From assembly GCA_016710135.1 (NCBI GenBank), contig JADJLM010000002.1, forward strand, positions 496,001 to 560,000: a stretch of 64,000 bases of DNA, given 5' to 3'. Source of the DNA: Nitrosomonas sp. (GTDB lineage Bacteria; Pseudomonadota; Gammaproteobacteria; Burkholderiales; Nitrosomonadaceae). A model generated the notes under the pieces. The model had not been told where the DNA came from. It was given only the letters and a program-made list of their open reading frames with translations, and made no database searches. The position numbers and the translations under genes were made by a program. Shown here piece after piece: positions 1-8,002 of the stretch. Each line of letters opens with the position of its first letter. Position 1 is the first letter of the stretch.

Positions 1-1
1 T

Positions 2-262
2 ATTACCGACTTTAATGGGATAGAAGATCTTATCGTGTTGCAATCCACCGAGTGGTCACCGAATAATGTCTCATTTATTGGGAATGGTGAATTTTCAGCG
101 ACAGGTATTAGTGAAGTTCGTGTTATTGATTTTCAGGGAATGCAACGTATTGAAGCTGATATAGAAGGAAACGGAAGTGCGGACATTGATTTGGCAATTA
201 ATGTAATCGGGACACCCATTACACTTGATAATCTATCTTTTGTGTCGGTATATCCATTTTAA
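2..262 (+). CDS. C-terminal fragment of a secreted RTX/serralysin-type protein (partial, 5' end outside window)
   Basis: The frame is open to the left edge, so only the last 86 residues are visible. They begin with ITDFNGIEDLIVL, which resembles the C-terminal cap of RTX and serralysin (peptidase M10 C-terminal) domains, where I-x-DF-x-G-x-D-x-I-x-L repeats follow the calcium-binding nonapeptides. A later run, RIEADIEGNGSADIDLAI, fits the same cap. Such C-termini carry the signal for type I secretion. The protein's main function lies in the unseen N-terminal part (protease, adhesin or other), so no activity is assigned. An internal GTG at 35 is not needed, because the homology starts before it. 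Confidence 0.6.
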   Translation: MTDFNGIEDLIVLQSTEWSPNNVSFIGNGEFSATGISEVRVIDFQGMQRIEADIEGNGSADIDLAINVIGTPITLDNLSFVSVYPF

Positions 263-391
263 CGATTGTTTGGTTATCTGCGTTTCATTCCGAACATAGA
301 TTAAACGATGTGCTAGATATAGATTGATTTGATGTGAACTGATGGTTAATCTAGGCTGGATTAGTCTAATAAAAAGGTAGAGCGTGTTGTT

Positions 392-883
392 ATGCAAGAT
401 TCAATACAGAAAATTGAAATTTATACAGATGGAGCTTGTAAGGGGAACCCTGGAGTAGGTGGCTGGGGTGCCCTGGTTCAATATGAAGGGCATACCTGTG
501 AATTGTTTGGTGGCGCAGAGAATACTACCAATAATCAAATGGAGCTGATGGCTGCAATTCGTGCGCTCGAAGCATTAGCATCGCTGCCATTGGCTGAACC
601 GTTTCGAGTCCATCTTTTTACTGATTCGCAATATGTGCAGAAGGGAATTTGCGAATGGATGGAAAATTGGAAGAAGCGAGGTTGGCGGACTGCGGATCGC
701 AAGCCTGTTAAGAATGAATCATTATGGAAAACACTCGATCAATTATCGCAGCGATATCCAGTCGAGTGGTGCTGGGTGCGTGGTCATGCGGGTCATAACG
801 GAAATGAACGGGCAGATGCATTGGCCAATCGTGGCGTAGAATCAGTGAGATCAACAGAAGGAAGAGGAGCGAGTGAAGGTTGA
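392..883 (+). CDS. rnhA: Ribonuclease HI
   Basis: Cleaves the RNA strand of RNA-DNA hybrids (R-loops, primer remnants) in the cytoplasm. The 163-residue product has the full RNase H fold. The acidic catalytic residues are D13 (in [11 protein letters not shown]), E51 (in NNQMEL), D78 (in FTDSQYV) and D142 (in ERADALA), with the flexible-loop H132 in VRGHAGH. The length is slightly above the usual 150-155 because of a Ser/Glu/Gly-rich tail. The start follows a purine-rich GGTAGAG. It lies 15 bases before dnaQ, and this pairing is common in proteobacteria, so co-transcription is likely. Confidence 0.97.
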   Translation: MQDSIQKIEIYTDGACKGNPGVGGWGALVQYEGHTCELFGGAENTTNNQMELMAAIRALEALASLPLAEPFRVHLFTDSQYVQKGICEWMENWKKRGWRTADRKPVKNESLWKTLDQLSQRYPVEWCWVRGHAGHNGNERADALANRGVESVRSTEGRGASEG

Positions 884-898
884 GGGAGTCGTCTATTG

Positions 899-1597
899 AT
901 GCGTCAAATTTTTCTTGACACTGAAACAACAGGTCTTGATGTAAAGTCAGGTCATCGGATTGTGGAGATCGCTGCTGTTGAAGTTTGTAACCGCCAGCTG
1001 ACAGGCCGTCATTTTCATTATTATTTAAATCCTGAAAGAGAAAGCGAGGCCAGTGCTTTACAGATTCACGGATTGACTACGGAGTTCTTGCAAGACAAGC
1101 CTAAATTTCCTGATATTTGTGAGGATTTTGTTCAATTTATTGAGAATACAGTATTATTTATCCATAACGCACCGTTTGACGTGAGCTTCTTGGACAATGA
1201 GCTTATATTGTGTAATCAAAACACGTTGAGTAATTATTGTACTGAGATAATCGATACCTTAATTTTGGCAAAAGAGCTTCACCCTGGTAAACGCAATAAT
1301 CTTGATGCATTGTGTGAACGTTATCAAGTTGATCATTCTCATCGTGTCTTGCATGGTGCACTCTTGGATGCGGAGCTGCTTGCTGAAGTTTATCTCAAGA
1401 TGACACGGGGGCAAGATAGTTTATTAATGGATTTTGATACGCCTGTACCAGACATTAGCACCGATGAAGCGCTCAGAGGGTTGCAGCTTGTTGTGCTACC
1501 TGCTGACGCTGATGAATTAGCGCAACATGCTAAGCGGTTGGAGGTAATAAATAAGGTGAGTAAAGGAAACTGCTTGTGGCAGTCGATGAATGACTAA
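899..1597 (+). CDS. dnaQ: DNA polymerase III epsilon subunit (3'-5' proofreading exonuclease)
   Basis: Proofreading subunit of the replicative polymerase. It is a DEDDh exonuclease. Exo I is FLDTETTG (D7, E9), Exo II is HNAPFDVSFLDNE (D94), and Exo III has the H152-x4-D157 pair in LHGALLDAE. The product is 232 residues from the ATG at 899. A TTG just upstream at 896 is in frame but less likely as the start. A C-terminal QLVVLPADADEL stretch is where clamp and alpha-subunit contacts lie in the family. It is immediately downstream of rnhA. Confidence 0.95.
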   Translation: MRQIFLDTETTGLDVKSGHRIVEIAAVEVCNRQLTGRHFHYYLNPERESEASALQIHGLTTEFLQDKPKFPDICEDFVQFIENTVLFIHNAPFDVSFLDNELILCNQNTLSNYCTEIIDTLILAKELHPGKRNNLDALCERYQVDHSHRVLHGALLDAELLAEVYLKMTRGQDSLLMDFDTPVPDISTDEALRGLQLVVLPADADELAQHAKRLEVINKVSKGNCLWQSMND

Positions 1598-1645
1598 AGA
1601 CTAAGTTAGAGATTGTTTAACCCATTTTTAAGGAAGTAACTTGTT

Positions 1646-2140
1646 ATGATTTATGAAGTTCAAGGAGATATATTGCTGAGTAGTGCACAAGTGATCATTC
1701 ATGGTGTTGCATCCAATGATCATTTTGATAATGGGCTTGCATTGTCGCTACGTGAACGATGGCCTGCCATGGTTAAAGATTTTCGACATTTTTGTCAAAC
1801 GACCCATCCCAAATCGGGAGAGGCGTGGTTGTGGTCGGGGACTGGTGGAACGCATATTCTCAATTTGTTGACACAGGAAGAAGCGCAGGGTCATCATAGT
1901 AAACCTGGTAAAGCCAGTGTAGAAAATGTGAATCATGCATTAAGAGCGTGTCGGCACATAATTGATAAAGAAGGTTTCAAAAGTATTGCTTTGCCTCGGC
2001 TTGCAACAGGTGTCGGTGGCCTAGATTGGAATAGTGTGATGCCGCTCATTCGAAACCACTTAGGAGATTTGGCTATTCCAGTCTATGTTTATACGCAGTT
2101 TATTAAGGATAAGCAGGCGCCTGAGCAAGATAACCATTGA
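1646..2140 (+). CDS. Macro-domain protein, probable ADP-ribose-binding hydrolase
   Basis: A stand-alone macro domain of 164 residues. The N-terminal GDILLSSAQVIIHGVA motif and the later PRLATGVGGLDW loop are the two ADP-ribose-contacting segments of the fold. The RLATGVGGLDW form resembles the TARG1/ALC1-like branch, whose members bind ADP-ribose or deacylate it, rather than the YmdB type, which has a GGG loop. Removal of ADP-ribose from acyl-linked or nucleic-acid substrates is therefore an inference from family. The start has a good ribosome site (AAGGAAG). It follows dnaQ by 48 bases and converges with the next, minus-strand gene. No toxin partner (DarT-like) is adjacent, so a DarG-like antitoxin role is not supported. 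Confidence 0.85.
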   Translation: MIYEVQGDILLSSAQVIIHGVASNDHFDNGLALSLRERWPAMVKDFRHFCQTTHPKSGEAWLWSGTGGTHILNLLTQEEAQGHHSKPGKASVENVNHALRACRHIIDKEGFKSIALPRLATGVGGLDWNSVMPLIRNHLGDLAIPVYVYTQFIKDKQAPEQDNH

Positions 2141-2157
2141 TCGAGCGATAGTCTGGC

Positions 2158-2493
2158 TTACGTATTTCGAGGGGCGAACATGATAATGGCCATTCCAATT
2201 AATGCAACGGATGCGCCAATAAGGTCCCATAACGTGGGTTTGATGCCGTCGATAGCCCAAAGCCAGAGTATAGCGACAGAAATATAGACACCGCCATAGG
2301 CTGCATAAACTCTTCCTGCCGCAGTTGGATGTAGTGAGAGGAGCCAAGCAAATAAAGCTAGACTGAGTGCAGCAGGAATAAGTAACCAAATACTTTTTCC
2401 TTCTTTAAGCCACAGATAGGGTAAATAGCAACCTACGATTTCAGCAACTGCGGTAACGAAGAAGATTATGATTGTTTTGATTTCATTGATCAT
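2158..2493 (-). CDS. YnfA/UPF0060 family small membrane protein
   Basis: 111 residues with four predicted membrane helices: about 5-25, 33-52, 62-80 and 87-106. The segment [22 protein letters not shown] is typical of the UPF0060/YnfA family, related in fold to small multidrug resistance exporters. Export of toxic organics has been proposed for some relatives; the substrate here is unknown. Its start overlaps the end of the upstream cytochrome gene by 11 bases, suggesting translational coupling. It converges with the macro-domain gene, leaving only 17 bases between the stop codons. Confidence 0.88.
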   Translation of the reverse strand: MINEIKTIIIFFVTAVAEIVGCYLPYLWLKEGKSIWLLIPAALSLALFAWLLSLHPTAAGRVYAAYGGVYISVAILWLWAIDGIKPTLWDLIGASVALIGMAIIMFAPRNT

Positions 2494-3403
2494 CGGGTTG
2501 ATTGCTATTCTGGCTGTGTGTGGTTTCTGATTGAGGTTTTACTGTGCGCATGGCTGTTAGGTAAGCGATAATTTCATCGATTACTTTATCCCGATCAGGG
2601 ATTTCAGCCGGTAATGGCGGCATTTTAGAATTAAGTCGGATTGCAGTGGGATTATTAATCCATAATTTCAAATAGGTAGGTTGAATATATTCAGTCACAC
2701 TCACGGGATAATTCAATTCAGCCGCCTTACCACTACCTTGGCCATTGATGGTATGGCAGGCGAAACAGTGTTTCCGAAAGTGTAAGGATCCACGATGCGC
2801 TTCAGGAGGTGCGCTATTGGGTGGAAAAATTACAGGGAAACGTGCTGCGAAAGTAGTGAGTTCGATTCCTGTGATTTGGTATGGCATATCAACAGCGCCT
2901 TCTTGTAGTAATTCCCTTGAATTAAGGTTGTCCCATATCAAGTAAAGAGGCCCCAGTCGAACTTCTTCATCATTTTGAAGTGAGTTCTTTAATGTAAAAT
3001 CATGATTATCCGCGCTGGCAAAAGCGAAGTAAGCGTTATATTGCAGAAATTTTGTAACGGGTATACTCGGTTGGTAATAATCTTCACAGATGAAAATGAT
3101 TTCTTCTGCGGTGCGCCAGTCGTTTCCATAAATTAAATCGAATAAAGATGCAGCAGAATAGACCTGATAGATTCGGTCTCGTTTTTCATGAATCTCAAAA
3201 ATTTTCAATGTTTGTTTAGTCAAATAACGTTCAAATTCGGCCAATGGAAGATTCCGAATTGTTTCATTTTTATTTTTAAATTCAATAGAACCCTGGTTTG
3301 TAGCGGTTTGTGAAAAACTTGAATTGATCAGGGTTAAAGCTAAAACAACTGAAGTGGAAAAAATAAAAAGTAATGATTTCACGATGCTGTTTCTAGATTC
3401 CAT
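2483..3403 (-). CDS. Periplasmic monohaem cytochrome c-like protein
   Basis: 306 residues. An N-terminal hydrophobic segment (about 9-30) fits a signal peptide or membrane anchor. The C-terminal 100 residues form a class I cytochrome c domain with one haem site CFACH at 213-217 and a probable axial methionine, M261, in SKMPPLP. The 180 residues before the haem domain match nothing I recognise, so the redox partner is unknown. The chosen start overlaps the tsaD end by 25 bases. A later start would remove the signal segment, so the early start is preferred. Gene order tsaD-cytochrome-ynfA-like suggests a shared transcript. Confidence 0.8.
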   Translation of the reverse strand: MESRNSIVKSLLFIFSTSVVLALTLINSSFSQTATNQGSIEFKNKNETIRNLPLAEFERYLTKQTLKIFEIHEKRDRIYQVYSAASLFDLIYGNDWRTAEEIIFICEDYYQPSIPVTKFLQYNAYFAFASADNHDFTLKNSLQNDEEVRLGPLYLIWDNLNSRELLQEGAVDMPYQITGIELTTFAARFPVIFPPNSAPPEAHRGSLHFRKHCFACHTINGQGSGKAAELNYPVSVTEYIQPTYLKLWINNPTAIRLNSKMPPLPAEIPDRDKVIDEIIAYLTAMRTVKPQSETTHSQNSNQPDDQ

Positions 3404-4407
3404 CGCGCTTTAACTGTATATGGATAGTTAGCATGATGATTTTTTAGACAATTTTCGCCTTGACTATTAATTCGCATAGCACCTGCAAAGGCAATCATTG
3501 CGCCATTATCAGTGCACAGTGCTAATTCTGGGAAATGGACGCGTGCACCTAACTTAGCAGCTTCAATTGCAAGTGTGCGACGCAAGGATACGTTTGCGCC
3601 AACACCGCCTGCGACAACCAAATCACTAAGACCGCAGTGCTTGAGTGCGGCGAGTGATTTTCCGACTAAAATATCGGTAACCGCTTCTTGGAAAGCGAGA
3701 GCAATATCCGCTTTGATCTGGTCAGTGATCTCAGTATGTTTAATTAGCGTCTGGACAGATGTTTTGAGTCCACTAAAGCTAAAATTGAAATCACCACTGT
3801 TGCGCATTGGACGAGGGAAAGTAAATTGCCCACTTTTTCCCTTTTCTGCCAGTAATGAGAGTGACTTTCCCCCAGGGTATCCTAATCCTAATAGTTTTGC
3901 AGTTTTATCAAATGCTTCGCCAGCAGCATCATCCACTGTTTCACCTAGAAGTTCGTACCGAGCGATATTATCGACCCTGATTAATTGAGTATGCCCCCCT
4001 GATACAAGCAGCGCGATAAAAGGAAATTTAATTGTGGGATTAGTAAGTAAAGGTGATAGCAGATGTCCCTCAAGATGGTGAATTTCTAGAATAGGAATGC
4101 GTAAAGCGAATGCCAAGGCATTTGCAATGCTTGCTCCAACTAGCAGTGCACCAGCAAGACCAGGGCCCTGCGTAAAGGCGATGGCATTTATTGCTTTGAG
4201 ATCGACTTGAGCAATCGCTAAATTTTGCTTTATTAGCGGTAAGACCCGATTAATATGGTCGCGGGAAGCTAATTCTGGAACTACTCCCCCATACTCGTTA
4301 TGCATTTCAATTTGGGAATATAGCGTGTGGCTTAATAGACCCTTTTCAGTATCGAATAGGGCAATGCCAGTTTCGTCACATGATGTCTCTATTCCCAGAA
4401 CGATCAT
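3379..4407 (-). CDS. tsaD: tRNA N6-adenosine threonylcarbamoyltransferase TsaD
   Basis: Transfers the threonylcarbamoyl group onto A37 of ANN-decoding tRNAs, as part of the TsaBDE complex. The protein is 342 residues, the family's normal size. The metal ligands H111 and H115 are in HHLEGH, ETSCDET is at 7-13, and the ASKH-fold phosphate loops include [10 protein letters not shown] and VVAGGVGAN. The start ATG is clear. It overlaps the downstream cytochrome gene by 25 bases. Confidence 0.97.
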   Translation of the reverse strand: MIVLGIETSCDETGIALFDTEKGLLSHTLYSQIEMHNEYGGVVPELASRDHINRVLPLIKQNLAIAQVDLKAINAIAFTQGPGLAGALLVGASIANALAFALRIPILEIHHLEGHLLSPLLTNPTIKFPFIALLVSGGHTQLIRVDNIARYELLGETVDDAAGEAFDKTAKLLGLGYPGGKSLSLLAEKGKSGQFTFPRPMRNSGDFNFSFSGLKTSVQTLIKHTEITDQIKADIALAFQEAVTDILVGKSLAALKHCGLSDLVVAGGVGANVSLRRTLAIEAAKLGARVHFPELALCTDNGAMIAFAGAMRINSQGENCLKNHHANYPYTVKARWNLETAS

Positions 4408-4462
4408 TGATTAGGAGATACAATCAATAAGAAATGGCATAGCCCTAGAAAAATGATCTGAT

Positions 4463-5215
4463 TCATAAGTTACATAGGGTTAATTCAAATTCAATATCGC
4501 TTTCGTAGACTTTAACTTTTTGTTCAAGTGAAAATGGAATGAAACGAATACTCAAAGCATACTTATTGGCGCTAATTTCTGGCACACAAGGTAAATTTTC
4601 TTCGATTCTGAGCCGTATCATGTGTGCCGTGTGGTCAGAGCCTGCATGCTGGAACTGTCCTTGTTTGGCGATGTAATGAAAAGTCCTTCCACTATTTCTG
4701 AGCAACATCAATACAATTTTAAATCCTTCACGAATCGGAATAAGTGGTTCTATCCATACTTTAAAATCTTGGTGACGATATTCTTGGGGTTGACATAACC
4801 AGTAATGGTAAGAAGGTAGATCAAATTCACATGCCCCACCTGGGATACTCATTCGTTGTTTGATATTCATCAACCATTCGTTATCTCGAAGGTGGCCGCC
4901 AATTTTTCCGGGAATATTTAGTAAATCTCTAAATGTCACTTTAATATCAGTTAAAACGTTATTTAGCGCTACTTCTGAAACATCGGGATTTTTCCGTAAA
5001 CTTTCGAGCATGGTTCTTTGCTTCTCTAGCTCCTGGAGTAAATCAGATTTAAGATCAGCTCGACTTGTAACATCCAGAATTTCAAATAATGCGACCAACG
5101 CTGAATGATGTTCAGTCGGCGTATTGCACTTAGAAAAAAAATCTACTTTGTTAAATAAATTCTCGAGCCGCAGCAATGTGCGAACTCTCTCATTAAGGGG
5201 ATGTTCGTAACAAAT
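4463..5215 (-). CDS. zapD: Cell division protein ZapD (start codon uncertain)
   Basis: ZapD (formerly YacF, DUF1342) cross-links FtsZ filaments at the division ring. The sequence shows the conserved CYEHPLNERVRTLLRLENLF opening and a C-terminal beta-rich part. The conserved N-terminus continues upstream of the only usual start available, a TTG at 5176, which would cut off about 13 conserved residues. In that upstream stretch the frame has no ATG, GTG or TTG before a TAA at about 5241. An ATT codon (5213-5215) sits where the family's start would lie. Either an ATT start is used, as in infC, or one base is wrong here. The product assignment is firm; the start is not. Confidence 0.88.
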   Translation of the reverse strand: MCYEHPLNERVRTLLRLENLFNKVDFFSKCNTPTEHHSALVALFEILDVTSRADLKSDLLQELEKQRTMLESLRKNPDVSEVALNNVLTDIKVTFRDLLNIPGKIGGHLRDNEWLMNIKQRMSIPGGACEFDLPSYHYWLCQPQEYRHQDFKVWIEPLIPIREGFKIVLMLLRNSGRTFHYIAKQGQFQHAGSDHTAHMIRLRIEENLPCVPEISANKYALSIRFIPFSLEQKVKVYESDIEFELTLCNL

Positions 5216-5218
5216 TAC

Positions 5219-5531
5219 GTTAATTATATATGCATCGGTTTATGACAATTCGAATCATACTCTATGATTTATCGTTACTAAATCAAAGTTTGGTAGTTTA
5301 TAAAAAAAAAGCTTCGTCTGTCTTTAAAAATCATGAAGAAATCATTCCTAATAGCTGTTGGAGAGAACCTCTTCGGAGTACCTTATTTCCTATTTGATGC
5401 GCTGCTTATTTAATAAGACACTAATTTGTGATTCAATTTAACAATAATAGCTAGATTAATCTCTTATAGAATTGACCAAGATCGTTGTGATATGTTTAAA
5501 TTCAGTGAGCATAAGATTATACGATATTATT
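5219..5531. other. AT-rich intergenic region with no gene seen
   Basis: About 310 bases between the divergent zapD start and the tRNA. All frames are broken by frequent stops, and I see no convincing hairpin or repeat. It presumably holds the zapD promoter on the minus strand and the tRNA promoter on the plus strand, but I cannot point to clear -35/-10 boxes. Confidence 0.5.
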
Positions 5532-5606
5532 AGGCGGTTAACTCAGTGGTAGAGTGTCACCATTACTTGGTGAAAGTCATTGGTTCGATTCCAGTGCCGC
5601 CTACCA
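5532..5606 (+). tRNA. tRNA-Val (anticodon UAC), divergent type, CCA encoded
   Basis: A full cloverleaf can be drawn. The acceptor stem is AGGCGGT against GCCGCCT (one G-U pair), then A and encoded CCA. The D arm is ACTC/GAGT with loop AGTGGTA, the anticodon stem TCACC/GGTGA, the variable loop AAGTC, and the T arm ATTGG/CCAGT with loop TTCGATT. The anticodon loop is ATTACTT, giving anticodon UAC (valine, GUA codon) with the required U33. Position 37 is a U, where a purine is nearly universal. The body resembles a minor tRNA group with a TTAACTCAGTGGTAGAGT D arm more than standard proteobacterial tRNA-Val. The gene is solitary. Confidence 0.82.
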
Positions 5607-5732
5607 ATTATTAAGGACTGGAATTGATTGAGCGGTGCTCGGTATTCTTCCCATCCAATTTTCACAAAATTCAGCTTATCGATAATTGTCAATTGTCTTT
5701 ATTGATACTAACTATTTAAGACGCTATTGCAA

Positions 5733-6488
5733 ATGTGTAAGCTTGTAAATTTTATTATCGGGCTGGGCCTATTTTTATTATCTCATGCGGCCTTTGCTGA
5801 TCTACTTCAAGTAATTGAAAGGGTTAAGCCATCAATCGTAGGGATTGGTACATTTCAGAAGATGCGCTCACCTCCTATTAATTTCTTGGGCACTGGTTTT
5901 GTTGTCGAGGATGGTTCACTTGTTATAACAAACGCACATGTGATTCCTGAATTACTTGATGTTTCAAAGAATGAATCTCTCGTAATATTAACCGGGAAAA
6001 GTAATAATCCTGAAGCAAGAGTCGCCCTAGTTACTAAATTAGATAAAGAGCATGATTTAGCATTGCTTAAAATAAATGGCTTATCACTGCCCCCATTAAA
6101 AATTGGTAATGTTGGAAAAATTAAAGAAGGGCAGATGCTTGCTTTTACAGGATTTCCAATCGGGATGGTCTTAGGATTCTATCCTGTAACACATCGGGCG
6201 ATGATAGCTTCAATTACTCCGATTATTTTACCCGTTAATAACGCGAAGCAATTGAGTGCAGAAAAAATAAAACAGTTAAATAAAACTGCCTTTCATGTGT
6301 TTCAATTGGATGGCACGGCTTACCCTGGTAGTAGCGGGAGTCCCCTATATGACCCTGAAACTGGAGAGGTTTATGGGGTTGTTAATATGGTTTTTGTTAA
6401 AGGGAGAAAAGAGTCAGCATTAAGTAATCCGAGTGGGATTAGCTACGCTATTCCTGCTAACTTTATTTCAGAACTGTTAAAGCATTAA
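5733..6488 (+). CDS. Secreted trypsin-like serine protease (S1C-type, no PDZ domain)
   Basis: 251 residues from the ATG at 5733 (an in-frame TTG lies 6 bases earlier). An N-terminal signal peptide (about 1-22, ending SHAAFA) places it in the periplasm. The chymotrypsin-fold triad is visible: H69 in VITNAHV, D108 in EHDLALL and S201 in PGSSGSPL. Unlike DegP or DegS it ends right after the protease domain, with no PDZ module. It stands directly upstream of the exopolysaccharide sugar transferase, and serine proteases are often found in or beside exosortase/exopolysaccharide loci. A role in processing surface proteins is inferred only from that position. Confidence 0.87.
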   Translation: MCKLVNFIIGLGLFLLSHAAFADLLQVIERVKPSIVGIGTFQKMRSPPINFLGTGFVVEDGSLVITNAHVIPELLDVSKNESLVILTGKSNNPEARVALVTKLDKEHDLALLKINGLSLPPLKIGNVGKIKEGQMLAFTGFPIGMVLGFYPVTHRAMIASITPIILPVNNAKQLSAEKIKQLNKTAFHVFQLDGTAYPGSSGSPLYDPETGEVYGVVNMVFVKGRKESALSNPSGISYAIPANFISELLKH

Positions 6489-6586
6489 TGATCGTCGTAC
6501 TACTTATGCGACGTAATTTTAATTAAGCTGAGATTATCATTAGAGTTGTTGGTCCTTGCTTCTTTATAACTAATAGGTGAGAAAAT

Positions 6587-7984
6587 TTGATTAGAGTATA
6601 TAACCACTACGTTTCTCGATTAACGCTAGCGCTTATTTGTACTGAGATTTGTTTACTGATGACTGTTTTCTATGTTGGCGTTGGAATCCGATATGTTTCG
6701 TGGGGAAACATTGAAATCAATCTTTTTTTGTCTGAATTACCAGGGGCGCTAACTTTTGCTTTTGTAATCATCACCAGTATGGCGGCCATGGGCATGTATC
6801 AGTCAGATTTTAAATTGGATTTTGAATCAATATTGCTGCGTTTGATGCCTGCATTTGCATTGAGTTTTGCAATAATGACATTTATTTTTTATGTTTTACC
6901 CGATCTTTATTTTGGGCGTGGTTTGCTAGCGATCGCGATGATTCTTGCTTTTGCGTTACTGCTGTTATTAAGAATGTTGTTTTTTAGACTGCCCGGTGTC
7001 GAGTTCTTTCGCCCTAGGGCAATTGTACTTGGAACAGGGAATAGCGCGCATGAGTTATATAAACTGATAGCAGAGAAGTCTTTTTTTCGTAATCATAATA
7101 TTGTTGGATATGTGCCTTTCTATGGGGAAGAGCGGAAAGTCCCTGTTACAGCTATCATCGAAAAAAATAGTAATTTAGGTGTTTTGGCAGCTCAAAAAGA
7201 TGTAAGTGAAGTAATCGTAGCCACTCAAGAGCGGAGGGGAGGTGGGTTCCCGATTCAAGAATTGTTGGAATGTAAAATGAATGGAATCAATGTCATGGAT
7301 ATTGCCACTTTTTATGAAAAAGAAAGGGGTTATATTCGGATGGATTCACTTCAACCGAGTTGGTTAGTCTTCGGTAGAGGATTTGACCAAAGTTTAATTC
7401 GATCATTAATAAAGCGGATTTTTGATTTATGCGCAAGCATACTGTTATTGATTGTAACGCTTCCAGTCATGCTGATCACGATAATCATCATTTTTCTAGA
7501 AGATGGAAAGCCGATTTTTTATCGTCAGGCCCGGATTGGGCGCGGTGGAACTGTTTTCTCGGTTATTAAATTTAGGAGTATGAGAAAGGATGCTGAAAAA
7601 GGAGGCAGACCTCAATGGTCAACAGAAGATGATCCTCGCATTACTCGGATCGGGAAAATTATTCGGAAACTAAGAATTGATGAGCTTCCTCAAATAATTA
7701 ATGTGTTGAAGGGTGAGATGAGTTTTGTTGGGCCTCGCCCAGAAAGACCTTATTTCGTGGATATGCTTATCGCGCAAGTTCCTTATTACAATATTCGACA
7801 TAGTGTTAAGCCTGGAATAACGGGTTGGGCTCAGGTTCGTTATCCTTATGGTTCATCAGTAGAAGATTCCATCGAGAAGCTACAGTACGATTTATATTAT
7901 GTAAAAAACCATAGTTTATTTCTTGATCTCATTATTCTGATCGATACAGTAGGGGTTGTGTTATTGGGTAAGGGCGGTAGGTAG
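6587..7984 (+). CDS. epsB: EpsB/WcaJ-type undecaprenyl-phosphate sugar transferase (PEP-CTERM-associated)
   Basis: Polyprenyl-phosphate glycosyl-1-phosphate transferase that would start assembly of an exopolysaccharide repeat unit on the inner membrane. It has 465 residues: four N-terminal membrane helices within about 10-125, a nucleotide-binding-like segment around VLGTGNSAHELY, a fifth helix at about 282-303, then the bacterial sugar transferase domain with FYRQARIGRGG, KFRSMRKDAE, LRIDELPQ and FVGPRPERP. The start is a TTG at 6587, preceded by AGGTGA. It gives MIRVYNHYV, which matches the expected N-terminus of this subfamily. It heads the run of exosortase-A-associated genes. Confidence 0.9.
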   Translation: MIRVYNHYVSRLTLALICTEICLLMTVFYVGVGIRYVSWGNIEINLFLSELPGALTFAFVIITSMAAMGMYQSDFKLDFESILLRLMPAFALSFAIMTFIFYVLPDLYFGRGLLAIAMILAFALLLLLRMLFFRLPGVEFFRPRAIVLGTGNSAHELYKLIAEKSFFRNHNIVGYVPFYGEERKVPVTAIIEKNSNLGVLAAQKDVSEVIVATQERRGGGFPIQELLECKMNGINVMDIATFYEKERGYIRMDSLQPSWLVFGRGFDQSLIRSLIKRIFDLCASILLLIVTLPVMLITIIIIFLEDGKPIFYRQARIGRGGTVFSVIKFRSMRKDAEKGGRPQWSTEDDPRITRIGKIIRKLRIDELPQIINVLKGEMSFVGPRPERPYFVDMLIAQVPYYNIRHSVKPGITGWAQVRYPYGSSVEDSIEKLQYDLYYVKNHSLFLDLIILIDTVGVVLLGKGGR

Positions 7985-8002
7985 GAATAATCAGGTGATC
8001 AT

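Noticed and set aside
1646..2140. DarG-like antitoxin of a toxin-antitoxin pair
   Set aside because: No DarT-type gene is adjacent, and the C-terminal antitoxin domain of DarG is absent.
3512..3988. Open frame of 158 codons on the plus strand
   Set aside because: It lies fully antisense to tsaD, whose motifs are intact, and its composition is that of a reverse-frame shadow with no family features.
6489..6520. Terminator after the S1C protease (CGTCG/CGACG stem)
   Set aside because: Only five base pairs with an 11-base loop and a poor T-run; too weak to list.
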